64,000 nt of DNA from a bacterium HR19 (GCA_002898315.1 BEHV01000009.1:20697-84696); one strand, 5' to 3'; positions 25,583 to 38,371 are shown, counted from the stretch's first letter. Notes: generated by a model not told the origin, from the sequence alone. Translations and numbers: made by a program.

Positions 25583-26731
25583 TCACCATAAATCCCATAT
25601 CAACTTATCTTCTCTTGCAGAATAGCGCAGAAATATATCATCTCCCAATCTCTTCAACTCACATAAAGTCAAATTCACCTCTTGCCCGAACAAAAATGAA
25701 TCAGGAAAATCAAAACCTTTCCCGCCACCAAATATTTTGGGAGCTACAAAAACCCATAGCTCATCAAATGCTCTCTCTTTTATAAACCGCCATAGCGTCC
25801 CCGGTCCGCCTTCAACAAGAAGCGATAAACCCCCGTTTTCATACACAAAATTTAAAATGTCATGCGGAGATGTTCTGCTGAGCGATAAAAAAGATACATT
25901 CCTAACTTCACCAGAAGAAAGAAACTCGCTTATCTTCCGAAGTTCCTTTTGAGAACCATTGAAAATAAATACGACATTATTTCCACCTAATATGTTGAGA
26001 TTCGCAAAAGAAGATGGTATCCCCAAAACAATTTTCACAGGAGCAGGAAACTCCCCTCCTATGAGCTTTTTTACTCTCAAAATAACTCTATCTTTGTATC
26101 TTCTTGCATCAAGGTGAGGGTTATCTACCTCCACTGTTTTTTTTCCTACAAGAATGAAATTCACTTTTGCCCTGAGCTTATGCGTGATAAGAAGAGATTT
26201 TTCAGATGAGATATATTTTGACCTTCCTTCTCTATCCGCAAGCTTCCCATCAATTGATTGAGCATACTTCAAAATAACATAAGGTCTCCTCTCCTTCAAA
26301 AATGTGAGGAAAGGCAGAAGAATTCTTTTTCCTTCATCTTCCAGAACTCCACCTATAACCTCTGCACCTTCTATCTCATACTTTCCTTTTATATTAGGGT
26401 CATAAACAGAGAAAAAAACCCTTTTTATGCCATATTTTTGAATTATATGAGTGCAAGGGGGAGTTCTTCCGTAGAAATTGCACGGCTGAAGGGAGACAAA
26501 AATTTCTGCACCTTTTGTGTCAAAACCTTTTTTTACAGCAGATTCTATCGCAGAAACTTCCGCATGAGGGAATCCAGCTCCCTTGTGAAAACCCTCACCT
26601 ATAACCTTGTTTTCTTTTACCAATATTGCTCCTACGGGAGGATTTGGAGCGGTTTTTGTCCCCATATTTTTTGCAAGTTCAAATGTCTTCTTCATAAAAA
26701 ACTCAATCCTTCCTCTTTCAAGGTCTCCCAT
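25583..26731 (-). CDS. ribD: Bifunctional riboflavin-specific deaminase/reductase
   Basis: Deaminates and then reduces the pyrimidine intermediate made by GTP cyclohydrolase II in riboflavin synthesis. The N-terminal deaminase zinc site is visible as HAEV and PCNFYGRTPPC; the C-terminal reductase (from about residue 150) has YVILKYAQSIDGKLADREGRS and LLVEGGPGTLWRF. At 382 residues it is full length. No other rib gene or FMN riboswitch is adjacent. The start codon lies 69 bases from the divergent thioredoxin-like gene; the 3' side faces merR. Confidence 0.94.
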   Translation of the reverse strand: MGDLERGRIEFFMKKTFELAKNMGTKTAPNPPVGAILVKENKVIGEGFHKGAGFPHAEVSAIESAVKKGFDTKGAEIFVSLQPCNFYGRTPPCTHIIQKYGIKRVFFSVYDPNIKGKYEIEGAEVIGGVLEDEGKRILLPFLTFLKERRPYVILKYAQSIDGKLADREGRSKYISSEKSLLITHKLRAKVNFILVGKKTVEVDNPHLDARRYKDRVILRVKKLIGGEFPAPVKIVLGIPSSFANLNILGGNNVVFIFNGSQKELRKISEFLSSGEVRNVSFLSLSRTSPHDILNFVYENGGLSLLVEGGPGTLWRFIKERAFDELWVFVAPKIFGGGKGFDFPDSFLFGQEVNLTLCELKRLGDDIFLRYSAREDKLIWDLW

Positions 26732-26786
26732 ACCTTAAAAAATGTATCTAAATTTTTGCTTCCGAGCGAATTTCAGAGAACCAAAT

Positions 26787-26792
26787 TAAATT
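26787..26792 (+). promoter_or_regulatory. -10-like hexamer TAAATT, leaderless-type promoter
   Basis: TAAATT starts 14 bases before the ATG at 26801, with only a pyrimidine-rich stretch between and no Shine-Dalgarno. Confidence 0.5.
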
Positions 26793-26800
26793 TTATTCTA

Positions 26801-27439
26801 ATGAGTGAGAACGGAAAACCCAATGGAGAAAAAAAAGAAGAGATTCTGAAACTATATGAGTCGGGAAAGAAAAAAATTCATCAGATAGAATCAAAGCAGG
26901 AAAAGTTTCTCAAACTCATAAGTGAAATAAATAAAGAAAGAGAGATTCTGAAAGCCAAGCAATCTACCTTTTCCAGAATTTCAAAAATACTTCTTCTCCT
27001 TTTTGTTGTAGGGATAGGAATAATCATAATGTATCTTCCTGAAAAAAACATAGTAGGGAAAAATATTTTTGATTTCGGTCCTCCTCCCGACCTTTATATT
27101 GATATGGAAAAATTCACGGTTATCAATTTCTTTGCATCCTGGTGCGACCCATGCAGAGAAGAAGCGCCAGAACTCGTAAAATTTTATCAAAATTCTTCAT
27201 CAGCAACAGTAGTGGGAGTAGCAGTAGATGATTCAAAAGACAATGTTCAAAAATTCATAAGAGAATACGGAATAAATTTCCCTGTTATCTTTGACAACCA
27301 CACCTTTTCAAAAAAACTTGGAATTTCAGGTCTCCCAACAACAATAATTGTCAGCCCAGATTACAAAATAAAAAAAGTTATTTTCGGACCTGTGACACAG
27401 CAAACCCTTGAAAGATTTATTTCAAACCTTAAAAAATAA
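26801..27439 (+). CDS. Membrane-anchored TlpA/ResA-like thioredoxin
   Basis: 212 residues from the ATG at 26801; the longer open frame upstream runs through the ribD antisense and is not used. A coiled-coil-prone, charged N-terminal region (1-55) precedes one transmembrane helix (about 61-80). A thioredoxin-fold domain follows with the active site FFASWCDPCREEAPEL (Cys115, Cys118) and the cis-Pro in ISGLPTTII. Membrane-tethered thioredoxins of this type reduce apocytochrome c or other periplasmic disulfides; a cytochrome c and CcmC are encoded elsewhere in the window. The long N-terminal coil ahead of the anchor is unusual for TlpA. Confidence 0.85.
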   Translation: MSENGKPNGEKKEEILKLYESGKKKIHQIESKQEKFLKLISEINKEREILKAKQSTFSRISKILLLLFVVGIGIIIMYLPEKNIVGKNIFDFGPPPDLYIDMEKFTVINFFASWCDPCREEAPELVKFYQNSSSATVVGVAVDDSKDNVQKFIREYGINFPVIFDNHTFSKKLGISGLPTTIIVSPDYKIKKVIFGPVTQQTLERFISNLKK

Positions 27440-27528
27440 AATTCCAAAAAATCGCTGATTTAAAAAATATGTCAATTCGCACTTTCTGCCTCTGAAAATT
27501 TATATTTTTTATAAAAAGCCGTAAGAGA

Positions 27529-27536
27529 AGGAGGAG
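27529..27536 (+). promoter_or_regulatory. Shine-Dalgarno AGGAGGAG without a matching start codon
   Basis: A strong ribosome site follows TATATTTTTTATAAA (promoter-like) but no ATG, GTG or TTG in the HNH reading frame comes next. The HNH frame is open from 27542. A start-region indel or a non-standard start is possible. Confidence 0.4.
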
Positions 27537-27673
27537 AATAAGCCTTCTTTTGGGAAGAGAAACCAAAAAACGGAGAGTTCAATACGTATGACCCTATATC
27601 AGAAGATGGGGAAAATACAACCTATAAAAACCCATCAAGCGCAAGAAAGAAAATAATAAAAAGAGCAGTACTC

Positions 27674-28213
27674 GTGCTGAACAGAAATTACATACCCTGC
27701 TATATAACAAACCTCCGACACGCCTTCTCTCTCCTTTTCAGAGAATCAGCTCTCGTGCTTGATAATGACTTCAAAACATTTACAATATGGGAATGGATAA
27801 ATATTGAACCCAAAGATGGAGATGATTACATCTCAACAGTCAGCAGAAGAATAAAAATTCCAAAGATAGTCGTTGCAAAAACAGATGTGGAAACAAGGAT
27901 AAGCAGACCAAAGGTGTCAAGAATAGGTGTGTTCATAAGAGATGGATTTACCTGCCAGTACTGCGGGAAAAGATTTTCATATAAAAACCTCACAATAGAC
28001 CACGTTATACCGCGATCCAGAGGTGGCAAAACAGAATGGCTGAATGTCGTGACAAGCTGCATCTCCTGCAACATAAAAAAAGGAGATAGAACCCCAGAAG
28101 AAGCAAAAATAGAACTCATAAAAGAACCTCGCTCGCCCATGATAACAATACTCAATATAAAAGATATTGAGCTGAAATTCTATCCCGAATGGGAACCATA
28201 CATCCTGAGGTGA
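27674..28213 (+). CDS. HNH endonuclease
   Basis: 179 residues from the only in-frame conventional start (GTG at 27674). The HNH/zinc site is CQYCGKRFSYKNLTIDHVIPRSRGGKTEWLN with a later CISCN. The family usually begins with a short segment before V-L-V-L-N-x-x-Y-x-P, here VLVLNRNYIPC. The frame is open for 44 more codons upstream to 27542, reads like coding sequence, and begins just after a perfect AGGAGGAG. The real start may therefore be upstream and obscured by a frameshift, for example at the six A at about 27565-27570. Such stand-alone HNH proteins are widespread and of unclear role. The 3' end is 23 bases from a convergent gene. Confidence 0.82.
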   Translation: MLNRNYIPCYITNLRHAFSLLFRESALVLDNDFKTFTIWEWINIEPKDGDDYISTVSRRIKIPKIVVAKTDVETRISRPKVSRIGVFIRDGFTCQYCGKRFSYKNLTIDHVIPRSRGGKTEWLNVVTSCISCNIKKGDRTPEEAKIELIKEPRSPMITILNIKDIELKFYPEWEPYILR

Positions 28214-28235
28214 AACCCATCTTCATCTGATAAAA

Positions 28236-29480
28236 TCACCCATAAGATTCCATCAATCTTTTTATATTTCTCATCGCTTGTTTTATTCTCTGGTCATTTT
28301 CAACAAGAGCTAATCTCACATAACCTTCTCCCGACTGTCCAAACGCAACCCCCGGAGCAACCGCAACCTCGGCTTTTTCAAGAAGAAATTCAGAAAACTT
28401 CACCGAACCCATGCTTGCAAACTTTTCAGGTATTTTCGCCCAAATGAACATGCTTCCGCGCGGAGTTTCAAAATCCCAACCAATTTTTTTCAGGTATGAA
28501 GCGACAACATCTCTCCTTTTCCGGTATATCTCTGCTGTTTTTTTAGGATAATCTCCCGCCTCACGGAGAGCAACTATTGCTGCTATCTGCACCGGCTGAA
28601 AAACTCCATACTCCGTCCAACTTTTTATCTTATAAAGAGCCGAAATCAAGGTAGGATTACCAAGAGCAAAACCGACTCTGAACCCAGCCATAGAAAAACC
28701 TTTTGACATTGAATAAAACTCAATCGCTATTTTCTTTGCGTCTTTGACCTCAAAAATAGATGGTGCCTTATATCCATCAAAAACTATATCAGCATAAGCA
28801 AAATCGTGAATCAGCCATATACCCTCCGATAAGCAGAAATCTACAACCTTTTTCAGGAAGTCCAGCTCAACACACCTTGAAGTTGGATTGTTCGGGAAAG
28901 ATATAACGATCGCCTTCGGTCTTGGATATGTTGTTTTTACAACCTTTTCCAGACCCTCAAAAAAATGACCGTTTAACATTGAAAATGTCCTGACATCTGC
29001 TCCTGCAATCATCGGAGCATAAAGATGAAGGGGATAAGCTGGTTCAGGAACGACAACCGCATCTCCATTAGATAAAATCGCAAGCATCAGCTGGAAAAAG
29101 CCCATCTTTGTACCATTCACAACAAGCACTTCGCTCTCCGGATCAAGCTCAACTCCCCAGAGCAATTTATACCTTTTAGCTATCTCTTCCCTGAGCTTTT
29201 TCAACCCTTGAACTACTGAATACCTGTGATTTTTCGGGTCCTCAACCGCCTCTTTCACCTTCCTCACAACTTCCTCGGGAGCAGGAACATTTGGATTGCC
29301 CATCCCAAGGTCTATAACATCAAATCCCCTCTTGCGCATTTCCTGTTTTTTCTGATTTATGACCGCAAGAGCATATGGCGGAAGCCTTTTCAATCTCGGA
29401 AAACTATCAAAAACGAAAAATTCGTTTTCAAACATTTCAGCAGTATCTGATTTTAATAATTTCGCTTTCAGATGTTGCAT
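28236..29480 (-). CDS. Class I/II aminotransferase (AlaC / LL-DAP aminotransferase-like)
   Basis: PLP enzyme of 414 residues. It starts with FPRLKRLPPYALAVINQKKQEMR and DLGMGNPNVPAP, typical of the AlaC/DapL-like subgroup. The substrate segment SFPNNPTSRCVE, the acidic HDFAYADIVFDG and the Schiff-base Lys in YSMSKGFSMAGFRVGF are complete. The closest known roles are alanine-pyruvate transamination and LL-diaminopimelate aminotransferase; with dapA in the same window the latter is a fair alternative. It is monocistronic by layout and divergent from the TPR protein gene. Confidence 0.88.
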   Translation of the reverse strand: MQHLKAKLLKSDTAEMFENEFFVFDSFPRLKRLPPYALAVINQKKQEMRKRGFDVIDLGMGNPNVPAPEEVVRKVKEAVEDPKNHRYSVVQGLKKLREEIAKRYKLLWGVELDPESEVLVVNGTKMGFFQLMLAILSNGDAVVVPEPAYPLHLYAPMIAGADVRTFSMLNGHFFEGLEKVVKTTYPRPKAIVISFPNNPTSRCVELDFLKKVVDFCLSEGIWLIHDFAYADIVFDGYKAPSIFEVKDAKKIAIEFYSMSKGFSMAGFRVGFALGNPTLISALYKIKSWTEYGVFQPVQIAAIVALREAGDYPKKTAEIYRKRRDVVASYLKKIGWDFETPRGSMFIWAKIPEKFASMGSVKFSEFLLEKAEVAVAPGVAFGQSGEGYVRLALVENDQRIKQAMRNIKRLMESYG

Positions 29481-29523
29481 TTTTTGATTTTCGTTGAAGT
29501 TTCACTATTCCGCAACAAACTTG

Positions 29524-29529
29524 TATAAT
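29524..29529 (+). promoter_or_regulatory. -10 TATAAT, leaderless-type promoter
   Basis: A perfect TATAAT starts 14 bases before the ATG at 29538. No Shine-Dalgarno is present between. Confidence 0.6.
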
Positions 29530-29537
29530 TTGATATT

Positions 29538-30326
29538 ATGGAGTGTATAAACGTTAAAACAAAAAACATAGTTTTTGTTCTATTGACGCCACTTCTTTCT
29601 ATAACTCTTTTCAACTGTTATACAATTTCACGCATCAACTCAAAAGTAGACACAATTGAAGCACGCCAGATAAAAAACGAAGAGTATATTGAAAGTATGA
29701 GAAAAGATCTGGAGTATATAAAGAAAAATCTCGCCAACTTGGATTCAAGAATATCATCTATTGAAGAGAGATTAGCTCGCCAGCAAGGAACATCAAAAGA
29801 TATTGAAAAGCTAACAGCAGATATACAAAAACTTGAAAAGAGAATAAGCTTCCTTGAATCAAAAATAGAAATTATTGAAGCGAGAAACAGCAGTGGAAAA
29901 ACTTCCTCTGTTATCAAGAAAGAGACAATTTCAGCCAAAGATGCACAAGACAAAATATCAAACGCAAAAGAACTGATAATCAACGGTAAAACAGACGAGG
30001 CGATAAAAATTCTGACAGACCTCATTTCATCTGGTTATGATTCCGAAGAGTTGAGATTCACACTTGGAGAAGCTTTTTTCAGAAATGGAGATTACAAATC
30101 TGCAATAAAAGAGTGGCTCTCTGTAATAGAAAAAGAAGGGAAACTAAAAGATGGGACTGAAATTTTCCCGCGAACATATCTTCGTCTTGCACAGGCATTT
30201 ATGAGGATAGGAGATAACAAAAATGCAGAAGTTATGCTCAAAGCCATTCTCATCAAGTATCCAAACAGCCCAGAATCAAAAACAGCAAAAGGACTTCTTG
30301 ATAATATGGGACAGCAGAAAAGATAA
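29538..30326 (+). CDS. CpoB/YbgF-like coiled-coil plus TPR envelope protein
   Basis: 262 residues: an N-terminal hydrophobic segment ending LLSITLFNC (Cys27; an imperfect lipobox, so perhaps a lipoprotein). A long coiled coil (about 30-125) of charged heptads follows, then tetratricopeptide-like repeats (about 137-258) including AKELIINGKTDEAIKILTDLI and TYLRLAQAFMRIGDNKNAEVML. This order matches CpoB/YbgF, which links the Tol-Pal system to peptidoglycan synthesis at division. No tol or pal gene is nearby, so the function is by architecture only. It converges on mdh with 10 bases between. Confidence 0.72.
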   Translation: MECINVKTKNIVFVLLTPLLSITLFNCYTISRINSKVDTIEARQIKNEEYIESMRKDLEYIKKNLANLDSRISSIEERLARQQGTSKDIEKLTADIQKLEKRISFLESKIEIIEARNSSGKTSSVIKKETISAKDAQDKISNAKELIINGKTDEAIKILTDLISSGYDSEELRFTLGEAFFRNGDYKSAIKEWLSVIEKEGKLKDGTEIFPRTYLRLAQAFMRIGDNKNAEVMLKAILIKYPNSPESKTAKGLLDNMGQQKR

Positions 30327-30336
30327 AATCAAAAAC

Positions 30337-31284
30337 TCAACTGTGCTTTTTTATGAGCTCGTCTACTTCTTTTTGAAGCTTTTGAACGACTTCGGCAGAC
30401 CTTTTCAGTGCCTGCACCTCATCATCTTTGAGCTTGAACTCCAAAATTTTTTCCACCCCATTTTTTCCAAGAACAACAGGAACACCAACAAAAACACCAT
30501 TTATACCATATTCCCCCTCACATAGCACACAGCACGGAAGAACTCTCTTTCTATCAAAAACAACTGATTCTATCATTTCAAGAACAGCAGCAGAAGGAGC
30601 ATAGTAAGCAGAACCTGTTTTGAGAAGAGAAACTATCTCAGCTCCCGCATTTCTTGTCCTTTCTATTATTTGCTGAAGTTTTTCCTTTGGCAAAAGATTC
30701 TCAACAGGAACACCACCAACATGAGTGTAGCTCAAAACAGGCACCATAGTGTCTCCGTGACTTCCAAGAACAAAAGCAGTTATATCTTTTGGAGAAACTT
30801 TGAGCTCCATAGAGAGAAAAGCTCTGAACCTTGCGGTATCAAGAACTCCTGCCATTCCCATAATTCTGTTTTTTGCAAACCCCGTTATCTTATAAGCTGT
30901 ATATGTCATCGCATCAAGAGGATTTGAAACAACTATGACTATTGAATCTGGACAGAACTTTTTTATTTTCTCTGAAACATCTTTGACTATCTTGAAATTC
31001 ACCTCAAGAAGTTCTTCCCTTGACATTCCCGGTTTTCTCGGAACACCTGATGTTATGACAACTATTTGAGAATCTTTTGCGATGTCCCATGAGTCGCCTC
31101 CCTGTATGTTTATATCGTAGTCCATTATGGGAGCGCTTTGAGCTATATCAAGAGCTTTACCTTTCGCAAGGTCTCCAACTATATCTATGAGGGCAATATC
31201 GGCGAAGTTTTTTTCTGCGAGACGCTGAGCAAGAGTTCCTCCAACCATTCCCGCACCAACTACGGTTATCTTCATCTTCGGCAT
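30337..31284 (-). CDS. mdh: Malate dehydrogenase
   Basis: Interconverts malate and oxaloacetate with NAD. 315 residues of the LDH-like MDH type: VVGAGMVGGTLAQRLAEK for the nucleotide, an acidic LIDIVGD favouring NAD, the substrate loop PRKPGMSREELL with Arg pairs that select dicarboxylates (malate rather than lactate), SNPLDAMTY, and the catalytic GSHGDTMVP. A strong GGAGGAGGAAAAG precedes the ATG at 31284. It is divergent from the rRNA operon and convergent with the TPR gene. With korAB it fits a complete or partial reductive or oxidative TCA route. Confidence 0.95.
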   Translation of the reverse strand: MPKMKITVVGAGMVGGTLAQRLAEKNFADIALIDIVGDLAKGKALDIAQSAPIMDYDINIQGGDSWDIAKDSQIVVITSGVPRKPGMSREELLEVNFKIVKDVSEKIKKFCPDSIVIVVSNPLDAMTYTAYKITGFAKNRIMGMAGVLDTARFRAFLSMELKVSPKDITAFVLGSHGDTMVPVLSYTHVGGVPVENLLPKEKLQQIIERTRNAGAEIVSLLKTGSAYYAPSAAVLEMIESVVFDRKRVLPCCVLCEGEYGINGVFVGVPVVLGKNGVEKILEFKLKDDEVQALKRSAEVVQKLQKEVDELIKKHS

Positions 31285-31438
31285 AACTTTTCCTCCTCCT
31301 TTGAGTTTATTTCATAACTTTATTTTTTCAGTTCGCCACATTTTTATTGAAACTTCAAGAAGATTGAGAGAAAAAATTTTTGTTTTTCGTATTTTGCTGC
31401 AGAGAATTATTATTTTGTTTTGTGTTATTTTAGCGGAA

Positions 31439-31460
31439 GCCCTCCTTGAAATAGGAGGGC
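31439..31460. other. GC-rich hairpin between mdh and the rRNA promoter
   Basis: GCCCTCC and GGAGGGC form a perfect 7-bp stem with an 8-base loop, flanked on both sides by the direct repeat GGAAGC (31435-31440 and 31461-31466). In an AT-rich spacer this is conspicuous. It is not followed closely by a U-run on either strand, so it is a poor terminator. It might be a regulatory site upstream of the rRNA promoter or a remnant of a processed RNA. Confidence 0.5.
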
Positions 31461-31504
31461 GGAAGCAGAAAATTTTTTCTGAAAGAGAAAATTTTTTCAA
31501 AAAA

Positions 31505-31533
31505 TTGTCTTTCTAAAAAGTCGTGATTAAAAT
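31505..31533 (+). promoter_or_regulatory. rRNA operon promoter
   Basis: -35 TTGTCT (31505-31510), a 17-base spacer and -10 TAAAAT (31528-31533) form a near-consensus sigma-70 promoter preceded by A/T-rich DNA suitable as an UP element. Transcription would begin near 31540, about 160 bases before mature 16S. Confidence 0.8.
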
Positions 31534-31539
31534 ATAAAA

Positions 31540-31700
31540 CGCTCTTTCAGATAGCCAGAAGAGCTCCCGAGAGGGAGCTTGGAAGGTTGGGAGAAGAGGA
31601 AGCGGTCAGAAAAGAGGTTTTGAAAAAAGACACTGAGGGTGAAGGTCTTGCGGCAAAATCATTTCAGAAAGATTTAACCTCTTTGGCAGATTTGATTTAT
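31540..31700 (+). ncRNA. rRNA leader with hairpin and processing-stem strands
   Basis: The leader contains a perfect 7-bp hairpin AGCTCCC-GAGA-GGGAGCT (31562-31579). Two segments are complementary to downstream spacers: 31603-31618 pairs perfectly over 16 bases with 33456-33471 beyond tRNA-Ala, and 31635-31646 pairs over 12 bases with 33274-33285 just after 16S. These would bring the ends of pre-16S together for RNase III-type cutting. Confidence 0.75.
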
Positions 31701-33256
<1,556 letters not shown>

Positions 33257-33297
33257 TTTCTCCTTTTTCAAAAACCTTCACCCTCAAAGATACAAAA

Positions 33298-33371
33298 GGG
33301 CCCATAGCTCAGTCGGCAAGAGCGTACCCCTGATAAGGGTAAGGTCTCCGGTTCGAGTCCGGATGGGCCCA
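33298..33371 (+). tRNA. tRNA-Ile (GAT)
   Basis: Complete cloverleaf: 7-bp acceptor GGGCCCA/TGGGCCC, D arm, anticodon stem TACCC/GGGTA with loop CTGATAA giving anticodon GAT, and T arm CCGG TTCGAGT CCGG. CCA is not encoded. It lies in the 16S-23S spacer as in most bacteria. Confidence 0.96.
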
Positions 33372-33382
33372 CCGAGATTTTT

Positions 33383-33454
33383 GGGGACGTAGCTCAGCGG
33401 GAGAGCGCCCGGTTTGCACCCGGGAGGGCACGGGTTCAAATCCCGTCGTCTCCA
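33383..33454 (+). tRNA. tRNA-Ala (TGC)
   Basis: Complete cloverleaf: acceptor GGGGACG/CGTCTCC, anticodon stem CCGGG/CCCGG with loop TTTGCAC giving anticodon TGC, and T arm ACGGG TTCAAAT CCCGT. CCA is not encoded. It is 11 bases downstream of tRNA-Ile, the common spacer arrangement. Confidence 0.96.
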
Positions 33455-33455
33455 C

Positions 33456-33471
33456 ACCTCTTTTCTGACCG
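33456..33471 (+). other. 3' strand of the long-range pre-16S/tRNA processing stem
   Basis: ACCTCTTTTCTGACCG is the exact reverse complement of leader positions 31603-31618, so the stem encloses 16S and both tRNAs. Confidence 0.75.
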
Positions 33472-33489
33472 GGGAGAAATTTTGAAATT

Positions 33490-33510
33490 TGGGAGATAGA
33501 GGTTTTCATG

Positions 33511-33511
<1 letters not shown>
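33490..33511 (+). other. 5' strand of the pre-23S processing stem
   Basis: These 22 bases are perfectly complementary to 36410-36431 on the other side of 23S, an ideal RNase III-type stem that also fixes the mature 23S ends near 33511 and 36410. Confidence 0.85.
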
Positions 33512-36410
<2,899 letters not shown>

Positions 36411-36458
36411 CATGAAAACCTCTATCTCCCAATATTTTGCTTCACTCTTCTCCCAAAT

Positions 36459-37541
36459 CTATCTCAAACCTCTTCCTCCCCAAATCAAATCTCTTATCCT
36501 CTTCACCTCGGGTTGATCAAAAGGATTTATACCCATAATCTTCCCAGCAACTGCTATCGCTATCTGAAACTGAAATATGAGAGAAAAAATCTCACCCTTG
36601 CTTCTTATCTCAAGCTCAAGAACAGGAATTCTTTCAGAAAACGCCCTCAAAGTCGCTTCCTTCTCCCTCATCAGGTCTCTCTCTGCACCAGACCGAAAAA
36701 TAAAAACCGCACACTTACCTTTTGGATTCGCAAGAATAAGCTGAGCCACAGAATGCTGAAAATGCGGACCCAAAAGAGCAACAGGAGTTAACCCTTTACC
36801 ATCCTTACCCAAACTCTCTGCTATAAGCTGACAAAAATTCTCAGAAAGTTTCACCAAATCCTTTGAATAAAAACACAAAAATATCTCCTGCTTATCTTGA
36901 TTTTCAATAATAAATCTCGCAAGCTTGAAATGCAAACTCTCCTTATCAAAAATCCTCCTTCTCACATTATCTAAATTACTTTTCATAATTTTCAAAATGT
37001 TCCTGTACCTCATCAGAATAGGATAAAGTATAAAAAATGTTGAAAACCTGCCTGAAAGATTGGGCGGAAAATCTATTAATTCTCCTCGGTTCCTTATAAC
37101 TAAATTTGAAATTGGTGAATCCTTATTTGCGGTAATTCCTAAAAAACTCACCGCTTTTTTCCTTTTTGCAATCTTTTCCGCAGTTTTTGATAAAATCAGT
37201 GTCTCAAATGTTTCACCCGATTTTGAAACTATATATAAAGTCGGTCTCTTGCTCTTTTTCATTAATTCGCAAAGCTCTTTCTTTTCCTCCGGCGACTCAA
37301 AAAACTTTATCCCAAGTCCAAAAATTTCAGATATGGCTTTTGGTCCAGATGAAGAGCCACCAATCCCTATCCAGAAAATCTCATCACTAATCATCAAGTT
37401 CCTAAACAAATCTTTTTTACCTTTCAAATAAGATTCTATAACTTTATCCTGAATAAGAAATATCCACTCGGAACTCTCCTTTATACCCTCTGCCTCTTCA
37501 AGAACTTTCTCAATCTCACCCATTATTCCCGATGAACTCAT
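36459..37541 (-). CDS. pgi: Glucose-6-phosphate isomerase (short form)
   Basis: Interconverts glucose-6-phosphate and fructose-6-phosphate. The two SIS domains are recognisable: IGIGGSSSGPKAI and SKSGETFETL bind the phosphate, GRFSTFFILYP follows, and the second half has SLGKDGKGLTPV, GPHFQHSVAQLI with the catalytic His, and NPFDQPEVKRIRD near the end. At 360 residues it is clearly shorter than the 440-550 residues of most bacterial enzymes, mainly through a trimmed N terminus. Its stop lies 28 bases from the 23S processing stem; it is convergent with the rRNA operon, with no visible terminator between. Confidence 0.9.
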   Translation of the reverse strand: MSSSGIMGEIEKVLEEAEGIKESSEWIFLIQDKVIESYLKGKKDLFRNLMISDEIFWIGIGGSSSGPKAISEIFGLGIKFFESPEEKKELCELMKKSKRPTLYIVSKSGETFETLILSKTAEKIAKRKKAVSFLGITANKDSPISNLVIRNRGELIDFPPNLSGRFSTFFILYPILMRYRNILKIMKSNLDNVRRRIFDKESLHFKLARFIIENQDKQEIFLCFYSKDLVKLSENFCQLIAESLGKDGKGLTPVALLGPHFQHSVAQLILANPKGKCAVFIFRSGAERDLMREKEATLRAFSERIPVLELEIRSKGEIFSLIFQFQIAIAVAGKIMGINPFDQPEVKRIRDLIWGGRGLR

Positions 37542-37599
37542 CTATTACTTACCTCGTTCTTGCTTAAATTTTATCAAACTGAAATCGCTTTTTTGTCTA

Positions 37600-38364
37600 T
37601 CAAAAATTTGGAATATTTATAACCTTTGGTTCAGAGTAAAAAGAAGACCTCCCATCTTCAAGTTCATACCACACCCTCCAAAAATAAGACCTTGAAAATC
37701 TCGGAAGAGTAAGAGATTGCGGGAAAAACTTGTTATCTTCAATCTCGGAGAAAAACACTGGTTTTAAAAAATTTTCATCAATCGCTATTTCCAAAAAGTA
37801 CTTCTTGGCTTTATCTATTTTCTCCCAAAGAAATAGCGGTATAAAGACCTCTGCATTATCTCGCGGGAAAATTATTTTGACTTCTCTTGGTAAAACATAA
37901 ATCTCTCTTGTCTCCGCAGAGTATCCCTGACCTTTTTTTATTTTGAACTCGTGAAACTTCGCCTCACCATCAATAACCTCAAAAAAAAGTTTACCGTTTG
38001 CATTTATTCTTAACTCTCCGTCTGAAAAAACCAATTCTCTGAAAAAGAAATTGCATTCTTGTGCTTTCAACACAACTACTCCTGAAACAGATTCAAGAAA
38101 AATTCTTATCTCCTTACCACGCCTGAACGCATCACCAATTTTGACATAACTTTTCGGATAAAGTTTTATCAAACAAACTCTCTTATAAAACGGAAAGTTA
38201 ATCAAAACAATCTTTGAACCCGAGAAAAATTCTTTTTTCTCAACATCTGAAAACTCATAAGCAAAATCAGATGAAAAAAACAGATTAGGTCTAACCTCCT
38301 TTTTACATTGAAGCGATAATAAAGAAAGTAAAGGCATAAACCAGAAAACCAAATTACCTCTCAT
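37600..38364 (-). CDS. Secreted FecR-like protein, possible lipoprotein
   Basis: 254 residues with a signal peptide ending FMPLLSLLSLQC (Cys20, weak lipobox). The middle (about 50-155) reads like a FecR domain: YPKSYVKIGDAFRRGKEIRIFLESVSGVVVLKAQEC, then a glycine-bounded strand series ending KKGQGYSAETRE. The C-terminal about 90 residues (FPRDNAEVFIPLFLWEKIDKAKKYFLEIA ... YFWRVWYELEDG) look like a fibronectin type III-like domain. It starts 8 bases after the stop of the 1,330-residue OmpA-type gene, so the two form an operon for an envelope structure. Exact role unknown. Confidence 0.65.
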   Translation of the reverse strand: MRGNLVFWFMPLLSLLSLQCKKEVRPNLFFSSDFAYEFSDVEKKEFFSGSKIVLINFPFYKRVCLIKLYPKSYVKIGDAFRRGKEIRIFLESVSGVVVLKAQECNFFFRELVFSDGELRINANGKLFFEVIDGEAKFHEFKIKKGQGYSAETREIYVLPREVKIIFPRDNAEVFIPLFLWEKIDKAKKYFLEIAIDENFLKPVFFSEIEDNKFFPQSLTLPRFSRSYFWRVWYELEDGRSSFYSEPKVINIPNF

Positions 38365-38371
38365 AAAATCA

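Noticed and set aside
26258..26800. Long N-terminal extension of the thioredoxin-like gene
   Set aside because: The extension is antisense to ribD and has low-complexity composition; the ATG at 26801 with its promoter-like hexamer and family length fits better.
31439..31460. Intrinsic terminator of mdh or an upstream plus-strand gene
   Set aside because: mdh is transcribed away from it, no plus-strand gene ends before it, and no U-run directly follows the stem.
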